A DNA stretch of 64,000 nucleotides from the NCBI GenBank assembly GCA_903970255.1, contig CAJCHM010000045.1, positions 1-64,000 of the forward strand, given 5' to 3'. The position numbers and the translations under genes were made by a program. Of this stretch, positions 52,410 to 61,629 are shown piece after piece (position 1 is the stretch's first letter; the number at the start of each line of letters is the position of its first letter). The stretch is from Acidobacteriota bacterium. Lineage in GTDB: Bacteria > Chlamydiota > Chlamydiia > Chlamydiales > Rhabdochlamydiaceae. The notes below the pieces were generated by a model. It had not been told where the DNA came from. It did no database searches and was given only the letters and a program-made list of their open reading frames with translations.

Positions 52410-53399
52410 TTGCCGCTTATTAAGAGAAACTTCAAAAAAGTTCTCCAAATTCTTTTGATAAGCGGTGTTTTTTTGTTCTATGCCCGGGTCATCTTTGTAT
52501 CGGTAGGCGTTACTTTTCCCTGCTCCAATAATCCCGTTATGTTCTACTCCAATCAAACGCGCCAAGACATCAAACTCCTGTTTTGCCACGCCCTAAAAAA
52601 AGCTAACCAATCGATTTTTTTGAGCATCTATGGTCTCTCCGATAAACAAATCCTTAACTTATTGAAGCAAAAAATCGATGAGAAAGTCTCTGTCCGAGTG
52701 GAATACGACAAGTCTGCCTCGGGAAGTTTAAAAAAAATCCTTCCCTCCTCGATCGGTATCAAAACACAAGGGCTGATGCACCGCAAAATCGCTGTGATCG
52801 ACCACACTTATGTCATGCTAGGTTCAGCTAACCTCACAACCACATCTTTACGCCACCATACCAATCTGGTGCTGGCCCTTTGGGCTCCAGAGCTTGCTGC
52901 ATTTCTGGAAAATCCCCACACCACCTCTTTTTCATTTGAAATTCAAAATCAACGGGCAGAGGTTTTCTTACTCCCCGACAAAGAAGAGATTGGGCTAAGG
53001 CGCATGCTTGATCAGTTTGGCCAAGCGCAAAAAAAAATTACTATCGCCATGTTCACCCTCACCCACCCCTTAATTGCAGAGGCTCTCATTGAAGCAAAAA
53101 GAAGAGGCGTTGATGTGAGAATTGCCATCGATTACTACACTGCCAAGGGAGCCAGTAAAAAAGTATTAGGTGCGATGCAAAAAGAAGGAGTAAAGCTCCT
53201 TTTAAGCCAGGGAAGGGAGCTGCTGCATCACAAGTGGGCAATCATCGACGATACCACACTGGTGATGGGATCTGCCAATTGGACCCTAGCCGCCTTTAGC
53301 AAAAACCATGACTTTCTGTTCTTTCTTTCCCCTCTTTCCAAGAAACAATCTGCTTTCTTAACCAATTTGTGGGACATTATCGAGGCAGAATCCAATTGA
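52410..53399 (+). CDS. Phospholipase D-like protein, two HKD motifs
   Basis: Starting at the TTG at 52410 just after rpmB gives 329 residues; the open frame reaches back into rpmB but that part is a shadow. An N-terminal hydrophobic anchor or signal (VLQILLISGVFLFYARVIFV) precedes two PLD domains with complete HxKxxxxD motifs: HRKIAVID followed by GSANLT, and HHKWAIID followed by GSANWT. Its place after rpmB corresponds to CT084. Members act on phospholipids or related phosphodiesters; the substrate is unknown. Secretion is likely. Confidence 0.88.
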   Translation: MPLIKRNFKKVLQILLISGVFLFYARVIFVSVGVTFPCSNNPVMFYSNQTRQDIKLLFCHALKKANQSIFLSIYGLSDKQILNLLKQKIDEKVSVRVEYDKSASGSLKKILPSSIGIKTQGLMHRKIAVIDHTYVMLGSANLTTTSLRHHTNLVLALWAPELAAFLENPHTTSFSFEIQNQRAEVFLLPDKEEIGLRRMLDQFGQAQKKITIAMFTLTHPLIAEALIEAKRRGVDVRIAIDYYTAKGASKKVLGAMQKEGVKLLLSQGRELLHHKWAIIDDTTLVMGSANWTLAAFSKNHDFLFFLSPLSKKQSAFLTNLWDIIEAESN

Positions 53400-53432
53400 A
53401 AGCAATTAATTTATTTGATATAGAATCTATAC

Positions 53433-54041
53433 ATGGACACTAGCTTATCACAAATGTTCTCCATGGCCTTTGCCCTCTTCCTACTCATGGATTCCATCGG
53501 CAATGTCCCCATTTTTGTCTCTATCTTAAAAGACATCGACCCTGCGCGCCAGCGCAAAATTATCTTCAGAGAACTCCTCATCGCCCTTCTCATCATCGTC
53601 ACCTTCAATTTTTTGGGAGATGCCCTTCTTAGCTTTTTAAACGTCAAAATAGCCACCATCCTCATTTCCGGGGGGATTATCCTATTCCTCATTGCGCTAA
53701 AGATGATTTTTCCGGCAAAACCCAACCCCGACCTCCAACTGCCCCAGGATAAGGAACCCTTCATCGTTCCTCTGGCCATCCCCCTTGTCGCAGGGCCTGC
53801 GGTGCTGGCTGCCGTGATGCTCTATTCCGGTCAGCACAAAGACGGCTTGGTGACCCTTGGCGCGATCGCAATCGCCTGGGCAGCCTCAACTCTCATCCTC
53901 TTGAGCTCATCGTTTTGGAAGAAACTTTTAGGCTGGCGCGGCCTTGTCGCCTGTGAAAGGCTGATGGGGCTCATCCTGACACTCATTGCGGTTCAAATGT
54001 TCCTTCAAGGGTTAGATATCTTCTTGAAACAGGGCTCGTAA
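53433..54041 (+). CDS. MarC family membrane protein
   Basis: A 202-residue protein with about six membrane helices. FALFLLMDSIGNVPIFVSIL at the N-terminus, ISGGIILFLIALKMIF near residue 75 and FIVPLAIPLVAGPAVLAAVML near 108 are MarC/YhgN signatures. The family is of unknown transport activity. In C. trachomatis the homologue (CT852) is next to map (CT851). Here truA and an LRR gene lie between the two. Confidence 0.92.
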   Translation: MDTSLSQMFSMAFALFLLMDSIGNVPIFVSILKDIDPARQRKIIFRELLIALLIIVTFNFLGDALLSFLNVKIATILISGGIILFLIALKMIFPAKPNPDLQLPQDKEPFIVPLAIPLVAGPAVLAAVMLYSGQHKDGLVTLGAIAIAWAASTLILLSSSFWKKLLGWRGLVACERLMGLILTLIAVQMFLQGLDIFLKQGS

Positions 54042-54131
54042 ACTGAAGTCTAGTTTCTTGCCTCCCCTTTCCCGCCCTTTTTTTAAATTGAATTCTATAT
54101 ATTTTTATTATTTAAATTTAATCTTAAATGA

Positions 54132-54159
54132 TTGCTTTTAAATTAGTTTTTTGTATAAT
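54132..54159 (+). promoter_or_regulatory. Promoter of the LRR gene
   Basis: TTGCTT (54132-54137), 16 bases, TATAAT (54154-54159), 32 bases upstream of the ATG at 54192. It lies in a markedly AT-rich stretch (54090-54190). Confidence 0.6.
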
Positions 54160-54191
54160 TGTTATTAAACTAAAAAACATAAGGATAAAAT

Positions 54192-55514
54192 ATGAATAAA
54201 ATTAATAAATCAATTGCCAACAGTCCCTTTAAATCCGTGCCTAAGGGGGTGATCGGCGAAATCTTAATGGAAGCTTTTTCCCCTCGCGCAAGACAGGTAT
54301 GCAAACTCTTTCGGGAGATTTTCGATAAAAATTGCCATCGATTTCTCATTAAAAAACTAGAAAACGGAAACGTTAACGACTTGGTTATAAGCAGGTTGCT
54401 TACTGAATACAAAGATGATAAAAAAAACGAGAAAATCAATCCTTTTAAAATTTTGAAAAATTTTTTTTATTTTTTGCGAAACCGCTCTGAACTAATACAT
54501 CTGGTTGTGAGAAATAACCCTTTAGAACCGTGTGATTTTCGCGAGACTCTTCCTCGGAGGAAAATAAAATTTGAAAACATTATTCAAGAAATGCAAAAGG
54601 CCTTTGAAGATGGTAACCTTGTGAATTGCACGCGGCTAAGTCTAGATTTGGGCTTATGCCCGGAAAAATTTTCTTCAAATGCTATAAAATCCAAAGCCAA
54701 GCAAACAAGAAAGCATCTAGAGACCGAATCGACTCAACAATCCTTTGCAGCATCCAACAGTCTTGATTATGATCACGACGGTTGTAGCATTCTTTTTGCC
54801 GTTCCTTCACAAATTAGTTGTTATAAAAATCTTAAATTTTTTAGGGCCACATGCAACCAATTGCATTTTTTATCAGACGAATTCTGCCTACTAAACCATT
54901 TAGAGCAGCTTTACTTAGATAGAAATTACCTAACCGATTTTCCAAATCAGTTTGGCAATTTGGCTGCATTAACAATATTATCTGTAACAGAGAACTACAT
55001 CTCTTTTCTTCCTCCTTCATTCTGCAATTTGACGAATTTGCAAATACTTGACCTTCGTGAAAATAAACTTGAATCCCTTCCCCCTAACTTTGGGAATTTG
55101 ATATCATTATATGAGCTAAATCTTTCGGACAACAAGCTCCCTCTTCTACCCCATGGAATTTGGAATTTAACAAATTTGAAGTCACTCAATCTAGCAAACA
55201 ACCAATTATATTTTCTTCCAACTGGAATGGAAAAATCAATAGTGTTGAAAGAACTGAATCTACAATATAATAACCTCAGTCAGCTTCCTTCAGGACTAAG
55301 CCAGCTAACGACATTGGAAGTGCTTAATGTATCCAATAACCAGTTATTGGCGCTTCCTAAGATGAAATTGTTAACAAAATTAACAGAGCTGCATGTGAAG
55401 TGTAATGCATGCGATCTTCGAATAGCGGAAGCTCTTCAAATAGAGCAAGTAGAGAAGCAAGATACCAGAAAACGCAAAAGAGATCTGGAGATCGATTTTC
55501 CAAAAAAAAAATAA
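54192..55514 (+). CDS. Leucine-rich repeat protein with basic C-terminus
   Basis: A 440-residue protein. The N-terminus (VPKGVIGEILMEAFSPRARQVCKLF) vaguely resembles an F-box. From about residue 212 to 402 there are eight to nine leucine-rich repeats of 23 residues of the LPxxfxxLxxLxxLxLxxNxL type (for example LTNLQILDLRENKLESLPPN). The last 17 residues contain RKRKRD and PKKK, a textbook bipartite nuclear localisation signal. There is no signal peptide. LRR proteins of this kind are typical effectors of intracellular bacteria, often acting on host ubiquitin machinery. It is inserted between marC and truA/map with its own promoter. Host targeting is inference. Confidence 0.85.
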   Translation: MNKINKSIANSPFKSVPKGVIGEILMEAFSPRARQVCKLFREIFDKNCHRFLIKKLENGNVNDLVISRLLTEYKDDKKNEKINPFKILKNFFYFLRNRSELIHLVVRNNPLEPCDFRETLPRRKIKFENIIQEMQKAFEDGNLVNCTRLSLDLGLCPEKFSSNAIKSKAKQTRKHLETESTQQSFAASNSLDYDHDGCSILFAVPSQISCYKNLKFFRATCNQLHFLSDEFCLLNHLEQLYLDRNYLTDFPNQFGNLAALTILSVTENYISFLPPSFCNLTNLQILDLRENKLESLPPNFGNLISLYELNLSDNKLPLLPHGIWNLTNLKSLNLANNQLYFLPTGMEKSIVLKELNLQYNNLSQLPSGLSQLTTLEVLNVSNNQLLALPKMKLLTKLTELHVKCNACDLRIAEALQIEQVEKQDTRKRKRDLEIDFPKKK

Positions 55515-55684
55515 CCGTACTGTACTATGCATAATAAAACCATTATATTAATAAGGCAGCGATTACCAGGAGCTATCCCAGAACGTAGTAGAGTTACGTT
55601 GCAATTCTTGCCCTGGTCTGAAGTTTGTTGATGCGCCGATAGCAGTAGAGATCTTCTGTAATGGCAACCAAGATCTGACGCTTA
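55515..55684. other. Gap before truA
   Basis: No gene. A stretch from 55557 reads on the minus strand like part of an old coding frame (MALSVRSWLPLQKIS-like), but no family was recognised; it may be a relic of an insertion. No terminator is apparent. Confidence 0.4.
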
Positions 55685-56482
55685 ATGCCCCAAATGCAAA
55701 GATCACCAAAGAATTTTGAAATTTCAGAAAAAGGAAAAGATCTGGCTAATATTAAACTCATCATTGCCTACTTTGGCGCTGCCTACTTAGGCTGGCAAAA
55801 AACAAAGCTAGGAGCCAGCATCGAGGAGACCCTTGAACAGGCCTTGGCTAAAATCTTGCAACAGGAGGTCAAACTCCAAGCTGCGAGCCGCACTGATGCC
55901 GGTGTGCATGCGGCAGGGCAAGTCGTTAATTTCCTTTTACAAAAGCCGTTTGATCTCAGGCGCCTTAAGGGAAGCTTAAACGGGCTTCTTCCCAAAGATA
56001 TTGCCGTGATCAGCATTGAAGAGATGCCTCAAGATTTCCACCCCACCCTTGATACTGTTAAAAAAGAATACGGATATCAGATCTGCAATTGCTCCACCCA
56101 ACTCCCCTTTCACCGCAAAACATCCTGGCATTTTCCCTATCCTTTGGATATCGAGGCAATGCGGAGAGCATCGGAGCATTTGTTGGGAAGCCATGACTTT
56201 TCCACATTCTGCAATGATCTTAAATCGTGGGATCGCAATCCCATCTGCCATTTGGAAAAAATTGAGATTTCAGAAATTGCCGCAGGTCGGTTTGAAGTGA
56301 CGATGACAGGCGATCATTTTCTCTACAGAATGGCCCGCAATATCGCCGGCACCCTGGCCTATGTCGGTTGTGGCAAGCTGGATTCTGATCATCTGCCGCA
56401 AATTTTAAAAAATAAAGACCGCACTCAGGCTGGGATCACGGCGCCATCCCACGGCCTTACTTTGAAACGTGTTTTTTATTAA
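55685..56482 (+). CDS. truA: tRNA pseudouridine synthase TruA
   Basis: A 265-residue enzyme. LIIAYFGAAYLGWQ, LQAASRTDAGVHAAGQVVNF with the catalytic aspartate in RTDAGVHA (near residue 64), YGYQICN, HDFSTFCND and FLYRMARNIAGTLAYVG are TruA signatures. It makes pseudouridines 38-40 in anticodon arms. The start at 55685 has only a weak ribosome binding site, and about 20 residues precede the first conserved strand, so a later start is possible. map follows 35 bases after the stop. Confidence 0.94.
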   Translation: MPQMQRSPKNFEISEKGKDLANIKLIIAYFGAAYLGWQKTKLGASIEETLEQALAKILQQEVKLQAASRTDAGVHAAGQVVNFLLQKPFDLRRLKGSLNGLLPKDIAVISIEEMPQDFHPTLDTVKKEYGYQICNCSTQLPFHRKTSWHFPYPLDIEAMRRASEHLLGSHDFSTFCNDLKSWDRNPICHLEKIEISEIAAGRFEVTMTGDHFLYRMARNIAGTLAYVGCGKLDSDHLPQILKNKDRTQAGITAPSHGLTLKRVFY

Positions 56483-56517
56483 TAGAATGGTTAGAATAGA
56501 ACCTAAAAAAAGGTTTT

Positions 56518-57417
56518 ATGGTCTCACGAAATGATCCCTGTTGGTGTGGAAGCGGTCAAAAATGGAAAAAATGCCATTTTCCAGATTTAGGAATCACCAA
56601 GCGAGCCTCTCTTGCTGCTGAATACTTTAAAAAATATGGAATCATCCTCAAAACAGAGGAGCAGATTGAAGGAATTCGCAGGGCCTGCGCAATGGCAGCA
56701 GACATCTTGGATAAGACATGTCAAATGGCCAAGGAAGGGGTGACGACCAATCAACTCAACGACTTTGCACATCAGCTTCACATCGATGCTGGAGCGATCC
56801 CAGCTCCCCTTGGCTATGGTTCCCCTCCTTTTCCCAAAAGCATCTGCACATCGCTCAATGATGTCATCTGCCATGGGATCCCCGATGATCGCCCTCTCAA
56901 ACAAGGAGACATCCTTAACATCGATGTGACCTGTCAACTGGGTGGGTATTTTGGAGACTGCTCTAAGATGGTGGCCATCGGTCAGATCGATGCGGAGAAA
57001 AAAAAGGTAATAGACGTTTCCCATGAATGTCTCATGCGGGCAATTGCGATTTTAAAACCGGGATTGTTGATTTGCCAAATTGGAGAACTGATTGAAACTT
57101 ATGCAACAGAGCATGGGTGTAGCGTTGTCGATCAATTTGTGGGGCATGGAACCGGACTTTCTTTTCATGAGCAACCCCAGGTTCCCCACCATTACAATTC
57201 CCTAAAAATCCCTCTTGCCCCCGGCATGACATTCACCATCGAACCGATGATCAATGGCGGGGCTCGCAGAGGATACGTCGACTCAAAAGACCATTGGACT
57301 GCAAGAACCTCGGATGGCAAACCGAGCGCGCAATGGGAGCACACTCTCCTCATCACCGAAAATGGGTATGAAATTCTAACACTTGGCAACTCACCTTTGG
57401 ACATAAAACTCACTTAA
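56518..57417 (+). CDS. map: Methionine aminopeptidase with SEC-C motif
   Basis: A 299-residue type I enzyme. The N-terminal SEC-C motif SRNDPCWCGSGQKWKKCHF (residues 3-21; the last cysteine is followed by histidine) is followed by the pita-bread domain. Metal ligands lie in ICHGIPDDRPL, NIDVTCQLGGYFGDCS, VGHGTGLSFHEQP, FTIEPMINGG and WEHTLLITENG. It removes the initiator methionine. The SEC-C extension is also present in chlamydial Map and probably docks to the ribosome. Full length. Confidence 0.96.
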   Translation: MVSRNDPCWCGSGQKWKKCHFPDLGITKRASLAAEYFKKYGIILKTEEQIEGIRRACAMAADILDKTCQMAKEGVTTNQLNDFAHQLHIDAGAIPAPLGYGSPPFPKSICTSLNDVICHGIPDDRPLKQGDILNIDVTCQLGGYFGDCSKMVAIGQIDAEKKKVIDVSHECLMRAIAILKPGLLICQIGELIETYATEHGCSVVDQFVGHGTGLSFHEQPQVPHHYNSLKIPLAPGMTFTIEPMINGGARRGYVDSKDHWTARTSDGKPSAQWEHTLLITENGYEILTLGNSPLDIKLT

Positions 57418-57516
57418 AGGCTTTTGATAAATATGGCAATCTAATATCTCGTGAAGCTCCCGAGGCTCATATATCAGTTGAAGAGTTTGTGTACAGGGAA
57501 TAGTCGGTTGTATTTT

Positions 57517-57867
57517 ATGGAGATAAATAGAAAACAAATCATGGAAACATTTATCAGAATTATGGATCATATTTCTGATAAGGAATATCAGAAAAGAATC
57601 TGGATTCGAGGTGAAGGACCTGAATGTGATCACTTTGATGAAACTTGTTGTGATTTTTTTGGTGACGGCGATTCTATTATAGAAAATTATAAAGATTTTG
57701 GAATTACAGATAATCAACATCATCTATTAGTAAAATTCCGGGACGAATTCAGAGTATTTTCTAATAAAAATGATTGGCCACCCGAGTTCATAGAGACCCC
57801 AGAATAGGAAAAAATTACAGAAATGGCAAAAGAAGTATTGGAGGCTTTCCACTTTTACAGGAAATAA
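57517..57867 (+). pseudogene. Small acidic protein split by an in-frame TAG
   Basis: From the ATG at 57517 the frame reads 96 codons (MEINRKQIMETF..., then WIRGEGPECDHFDETCCDFFGDG, then LLVKFRDEFRVFS) to a TAG at 57805, after PPEFIETPE. The reading frame continues meaningfully past the stop with EKITEMAKEVLEAFHFYRK to a TAA at 57865. I recall related bacterial proteins reading ETPEW at this point, so the TAG looks like a mutated TGG. The predicted product lacks its last helix. The family has no known function. The track from 57451 to 57517 has no ribosome binding site. Confidence 0.6.
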
Positions 57868-57897
57868 AATTTCTAGCTCTCTAGACAAACTTCCTAG

Positions 57898-59028
57898 TTA
57901 CTTTTTGGCTGAGCTGCCAGAAACTCGGGCGCCTGAACGCTTCCGTTCGATTTTTGTTTGAATTAAGCCGGGAAGCAGGCTTTGTTGATCGTTCTCCTTT
58001 TTCCGCCGTTTAGCGGCAGGGGCTTTTTGAGGAAGAGAAAGAGCAGCAACGATATCCTGAAGAACCAAGATCTCATTTTCCCTATTACCACCCTCATCTT
58101 GAAGCATCTTTAAGTCTCTACAAAATGCAGAGACTTCATCGAGCGGCTCATGCAACTTTTCATCCCAAGCTTTTTGCAAAATAAGCAGGTCATTCTCTGC
58201 TCTAAAGAGATCCTTGCGAGCCAGATCTAGCGCCTCCGACTTTTCTTCAAACTGCCCTCGCAAAAGCTCTAATTGACATTGGACTTGTGCAATGTATAGG
58301 GGTTCCCTTGAGGTGTCCTCTTCGGTTTTTGCACTCTCAATGAGATGGGAGAGTTTTGTTACTTCAGAGTTGAGATGCTCGATTTGATCCTCGGCCTTTT
58401 TTAAGGTGGATGTAAGTGCAGATTCTTTATCTTGATAGACAGAGAGCTCAGCTCCGAGAATTTCACATTTTTGACTTAAAAGCAGTTTCTGCTCTTTGAC
58501 ATCTTGGAGAGATTGCAGGACTGCAGCTAGGGCTTCCTTGTCTTTAGAGTGTGCAGCCATGAGCTGCTGTTTTTCAGCAGCGTGGTGCCATTGCTCTTTG
58601 GAGAGTGTAGATTTTGCATCTTGCAGCTGTTTCTTTAACTCCGCTCGCTCTTTTTCAAAAACATTCATCGTCTCCTTTGCGCTCTCATAGAAGGCCTCAA
58701 TATCCAACCCGCCTAAATAAATAAGCAGCAAGGAAAGGGCTACGGCAATCGAGAGCATAACTGTCCACAGAACTTCGGCACCAAAGGAGAGCATAAAAAT
58801 AGAGATACCACTCAAGCTGATCAAAGAAAGGAATAATCCCCCTTTATTCCAAAGCCTAATTGCGGCATAACCCAAAAACGCAGTTAGGGTCAGCGGCCAG
58901 TAAAGGGGAGCGGTTTTGAAAAGAAAAATGGCAAAAGAGAGCAGCAAAAGAACAGGACCCGACCTACTCCAAAGAGAAACGCCGGATACCCCTCTGCTTG
59001 TGTCTTCTTTTAGCTGTACATTCTCCAT
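57898..59028 (-). CDS. Membrane protein with long coiled coil, Inc-like
   Basis: A 376-residue protein. Four or five hydrophobic segments in the first 110 residues (SGPVLLLLSFAIFLF, YWPLTLTAFLGYAAI, GGLFLSLISLSGISIFML, VLWTVMLSIAVALSLLLIYL) are followed by a continuous coiled coil at about residues 120-330 rich in Glu, Lys and Leu. The basic tail contains AAKRRKKEN and KRSGAR. It lies beside map as C. trachomatis CT850, a reported inclusion-membrane protein, does; orthology is inferred from position and layout only. The gene begins 15 bases after the peptidase stop and is likely cotranscribed with it. Confidence 0.65.
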   Translation of the reverse strand: MENVQLKEDTSRGVSGVSLWSRSGPVLLLLSFAIFLFKTAPLYWPLTLTAFLGYAAIRLWNKGGLFLSLISLSGISIFMLSFGAEVLWTVMLSIAVALSLLLIYLGGLDIEAFYESAKETMNVFEKERAELKKQLQDAKSTLSKEQWHHAAEKQQLMAAHSKDKEALAAVLQSLQDVKEQKLLLSQKCEILGAELSVYQDKESALTSTLKKAEDQIEHLNSEVTKLSHLIESAKTEEDTSREPLYIAQVQCQLELLRGQFEEKSEALDLARKDLFRAENDLLILQKAWDEKLHEPLDEVSAFCRDLKMLQDEGGNRENEILVLQDIVAALSLPQKAPAAKRRKKENDQQSLLPGLIQTKIERKRSGARVSGSSAKK

Positions 59029-59042
59029 CTATCCTCCGCAGC

Positions 59043-60425
59043 CTATCTGTTTCCAGAAAGCCGGCACAAAATACGCGCAATGATCAAGTAACCCAATTCA
59101 AAACGATCTAAACCAAAGTGTTCGTTGGGAGCATGTATATCATCTTCTTCAAGGCCAACTCCGATCATAGCAACTTCAGCGCCAGATGCTTTTGCCAGAT
59201 CGACGACGATGGGAACGGAGGCACCGCAGAAGAGATACTTGCATGGCTTCCCAAATATCTCTTCATAGGCTAAAACAGATGTTTTGACAATAAAAGAATT
59301 AAAAGGGCTTTGAAAAGCGGCAGCTCCATGATGAGGATCAACCTTAATCTGAACACCTTGAGGCGCAGAACTTTTTAGATAATCTGCAATACAATTACCG
59401 ACCTTGATCGGATCTTGGTTGGGAACGATCCGAGCCGATATCTTTGCTCGCGCCTTTGCAGGAATCACTGTTTTAAACCCAGCTCCAGTATACCCGCCGC
59501 TCATCCCATTGATTTCAAGGACAGGGCGCAGCCAATTCGATTCTTTAATTGAAAACCCTCCTTCATTGGCAAAAGCTTTCAATCCAAAATTCTTCATGTA
59601 CAGCTCTTTGTCAAAGGTCATATCGACATGGGAAAGCGCCTCTTGAGATAAGGTATGGACATCGTCATAAAAATGGGGAATCTGAACTTTTCCATTTTTA
59701 TCCCACATATTGCCAAGAAGATTTGATAAAACGCGATTAGCCCCCATTGCAATCCCTCCGTGGCAGCCGGAATGAAGATCGATTGAGGCTGTGGTACATT
59801 CGACATCTAATGCAACAAGTCCGCGCATTCCCAAAGTAATGCCAGGGGTGGTTGCATCTGGAATGCCAAAATCCACCACAAGAAGATGATCAGCTTTGAG
59901 AGCCTCTTTTCTTTGCTCTAAGATCGCAGAAGTCCCCTTACCCCCTGATTCCTCTTCCCCTTCGATAAACACCTTGAGATTAAATCCCATTTCGTCTGTA
60001 AGCTCAAGGAATGCCTTCATCGCAGTTAGAGAGTAAAAACACTGCCCCTTGTTGTCGACAGCACCTCGAGCATAAACCTGATTGTTTCTAATTTCAGGCT
60101 TAAAAGGGTCGCTTTTCCAAAGTTCTAAAGGATCAACAGGCTGAACATCGTAGTGATGATAAATCAAAAGCGTCGGCCTATCTTTGCCAGCTTTGCTATG
60201 GGATCCAAATACAACCGGCAATCCCGGCGTCTCCCAAAGCTCTGCACTCAAACCCATTTGGTTCATATAACCGCACAGCCAGTTGGCAGTGCTTAGGCAA
60301 TCCCCCTTATAGTTTTCATCTGCGCTGATGCTTGGAAAACTTAAAAATTTAAAGAACTCATTAAATATTTTTTCACGATGGTTTTGAAACCAATTTTTGA
60401 ACAGATCGCTAGAAATGTGGGTCAT
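59043..60425 (-). CDS. M20 family metallopeptidase (dipeptidase)
   Basis: A 460-residue zinc peptidase of the CPG2/DUG1 type. YHHYDVQPVDPLELW near residue 90 supplies the first metal histidine and aspartate, ARGAVDNKGQ the bridging aspartate, EGEEESGGKG near residue 155 the catalytic glutamates, and VDFGIPD a further ligand. DLHSGCHGG is in the lid domain. Such enzymes cleave dipeptides or acylated amino acids in the cytoplasm, fitting use of host-derived peptides. Full length and intact. It diverges from htpX, with 73 bases between the starts. Confidence 0.9.
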   Translation of the reverse strand: MTHISSDLFKNWFQNHREKIFNEFFKFLSFPSISADENYKGDCLSTANWLCGYMNQMGLSAELWETPGLPVVFGSHSKAGKDRPTLLIYHHYDVQPVDPLELWKSDPFKPEIRNNQVYARGAVDNKGQCFYSLTAMKAFLELTDEMGFNLKVFIEGEEESGGKGTSAILEQRKEALKADHLLVVDFGIPDATTPGITLGMRGLVALDVECTTASIDLHSGCHGGIAMGANRVLSNLLGNMWDKNGKVQIPHFYDDVHTLSQEALSHVDMTFDKELYMKNFGLKAFANEGGFSIKESNWLRPVLEINGMSGGYTGAGFKTVIPAKARAKISARIVPNQDPIKVGNCIADYLKSSAPQGVQIKVDPHHGAAAFQSPFNSFIVKTSVLAYEEIFGKPCKYLFCGASVPIVVDLAKASGAEVAMIGVGLEEDDIHAPNEHFGLDRFELGYLIIARILCRLSGNR

Positions 60426-60498
60426 GGTATTATCCTGGTGGCGTTGACTTTTAAGCTTTTTCTATGCTACCATGAGGTCTTTCAAAAAGGTAGTTTTT

Positions 60499-61410
60499 AT
60501 GGCATTGTTCAAGCGCATTTTCATCTTCCTTGCGATCAATTTTCTGGTCGTTCTCACTCTGTCATTAATTCTTAACATCTTTCATGTGCAACCCTTTTTG
60601 CGGGGATATGGACTCGATATTCCATCCCTTTTAATCTTTTGCCTGGTCTGGGGGATGGGAGGCGCGTTCATTTCGCTTGCCCTTTCTCGCAAAATGGCCA
60701 AATGGATGATGGGCGTGCGGATCATCAATCCTGACACAAGCGACCCTGAGCTCCGCAGATTGACTGCCACCATCGATCAACTCTCTAGAGATGCCCATCT
60801 CCCCGCTATGCCAGAGGTTGGGATCTTTGAATCCCCAGAGCCCAATGCCTTTGCTACAGGTCCCACTAAACGCAGGTCTCTTGTTGCCGTATCTACCGGA
60901 TTATTGCGCAGAATGTCTCAAAAAGAATTGGAAGGTGTCCTTGCCCACGAGATTGCCCACATTTCCAATGGAGATATGGTCACCATGACTCTCATCCAGG
61001 GAATCGTGAATGCCTTTGTGATGTTTCTAGCTAGGATTCTGGCCTCTGTCTTTTCAGGACTTGGCCGGAGCCGGAATGAAAACTCATCGGGTTCCTATTT
61101 TAGCTACATGATGCTCGTCTTCTTTTTTGAAATTATTTTTATGATTCTTGGCTCAACCGTTGTCTGTTGGTTCTCCAGATTCCGCGAGTTCCGAGCGGAT
61201 AGAGGCGGCGCAGATCTGGCCGGTAAAGACAAAATGATCGCAGCCCTCGAATCCCTCCAAAGGATGCAAGAGATCCGCGATCCTCAAATGGATAAATCCT
61301 CTGTTGCAGCCTTCAAAATCTCCACAAGAAGGAAAAGCGGCCTCATGCAGCTCTTTGCCACCCACCCTGCCTTGGAGGAGAGGATCTCCCGTCTTAAGAA
61401 CTTGGCTTAA
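60499..61410 (+). CDS. htpX: Membrane zinc metalloprotease HtpX
   Basis: A 303-residue protein from the ATG at 60499 (MALFKRIFIFLAINF), preceded by AAAAAGG; the frame opens 27 bases earlier. There are two N-terminal helices, then the zinc site LAHEIAH (residues 148-154), SNGDMV, two further helices and the third ligand region REFRADRGGADLAG. It ends THPALEERISRLKN. HtpX cleaves misfolded inner-membrane proteins together with FtsH. Length and motifs are normal. Confidence 0.95.
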   Translation: MALFKRIFIFLAINFLVVLTLSLILNIFHVQPFLRGYGLDIPSLLIFCLVWGMGGAFISLALSRKMAKWMMGVRIINPDTSDPELRRLTATIDQLSRDAHLPAMPEVGIFESPEPNAFATGPTKRRSLVAVSTGLLRRMSQKELEGVLAHEIAHISNGDMVTMTLIQGIVNAFVMFLARILASVFSGLGRSRNENSSGSYFSYMMLVFFFEIIFMILGSTVVCWFSRFREFRADRGGADLAGKDKMIAALESLQRMQEIRDPQMDKSSVAAFKISTRRKSGLMQLFATHPALEERISRLKNLA

Positions 61411-61629
61411 AGTAATAAGCTTATGTTGTCACCTTTTAACTTTTTTTACGGTTTTTTAAAAGTTAAATATTTTTCCATTACATTCTTTCGAATTTTCCTA
61501 TATATAAAAAATAAAGATTGCAATAAAAAATCAATTTAATATACCATTAAGTATAATTTAAATTAATATGAAAAAAAGAGATGCGGTTAACAAACTATTT
61601 GGTTGCAACACACTAAATAGGAGGACCAC
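61411..61629. other. AT-rich gap between htpX and IS982 remnant
   Basis: An AT-rich hairpin (TTTTAACTTTT with AAAAGTTAAA near 61434-61467) follows htpX and may be a weak terminator. The rest looks like the left end of the insertion sequence and flanking DNA. No gene. Confidence 0.4.

Noticed and set aside
55557-55684. Possible structured RNA or IS end before truA
   Set aside because: No fold or family could be recognised by eye; left as an unassigned gap.
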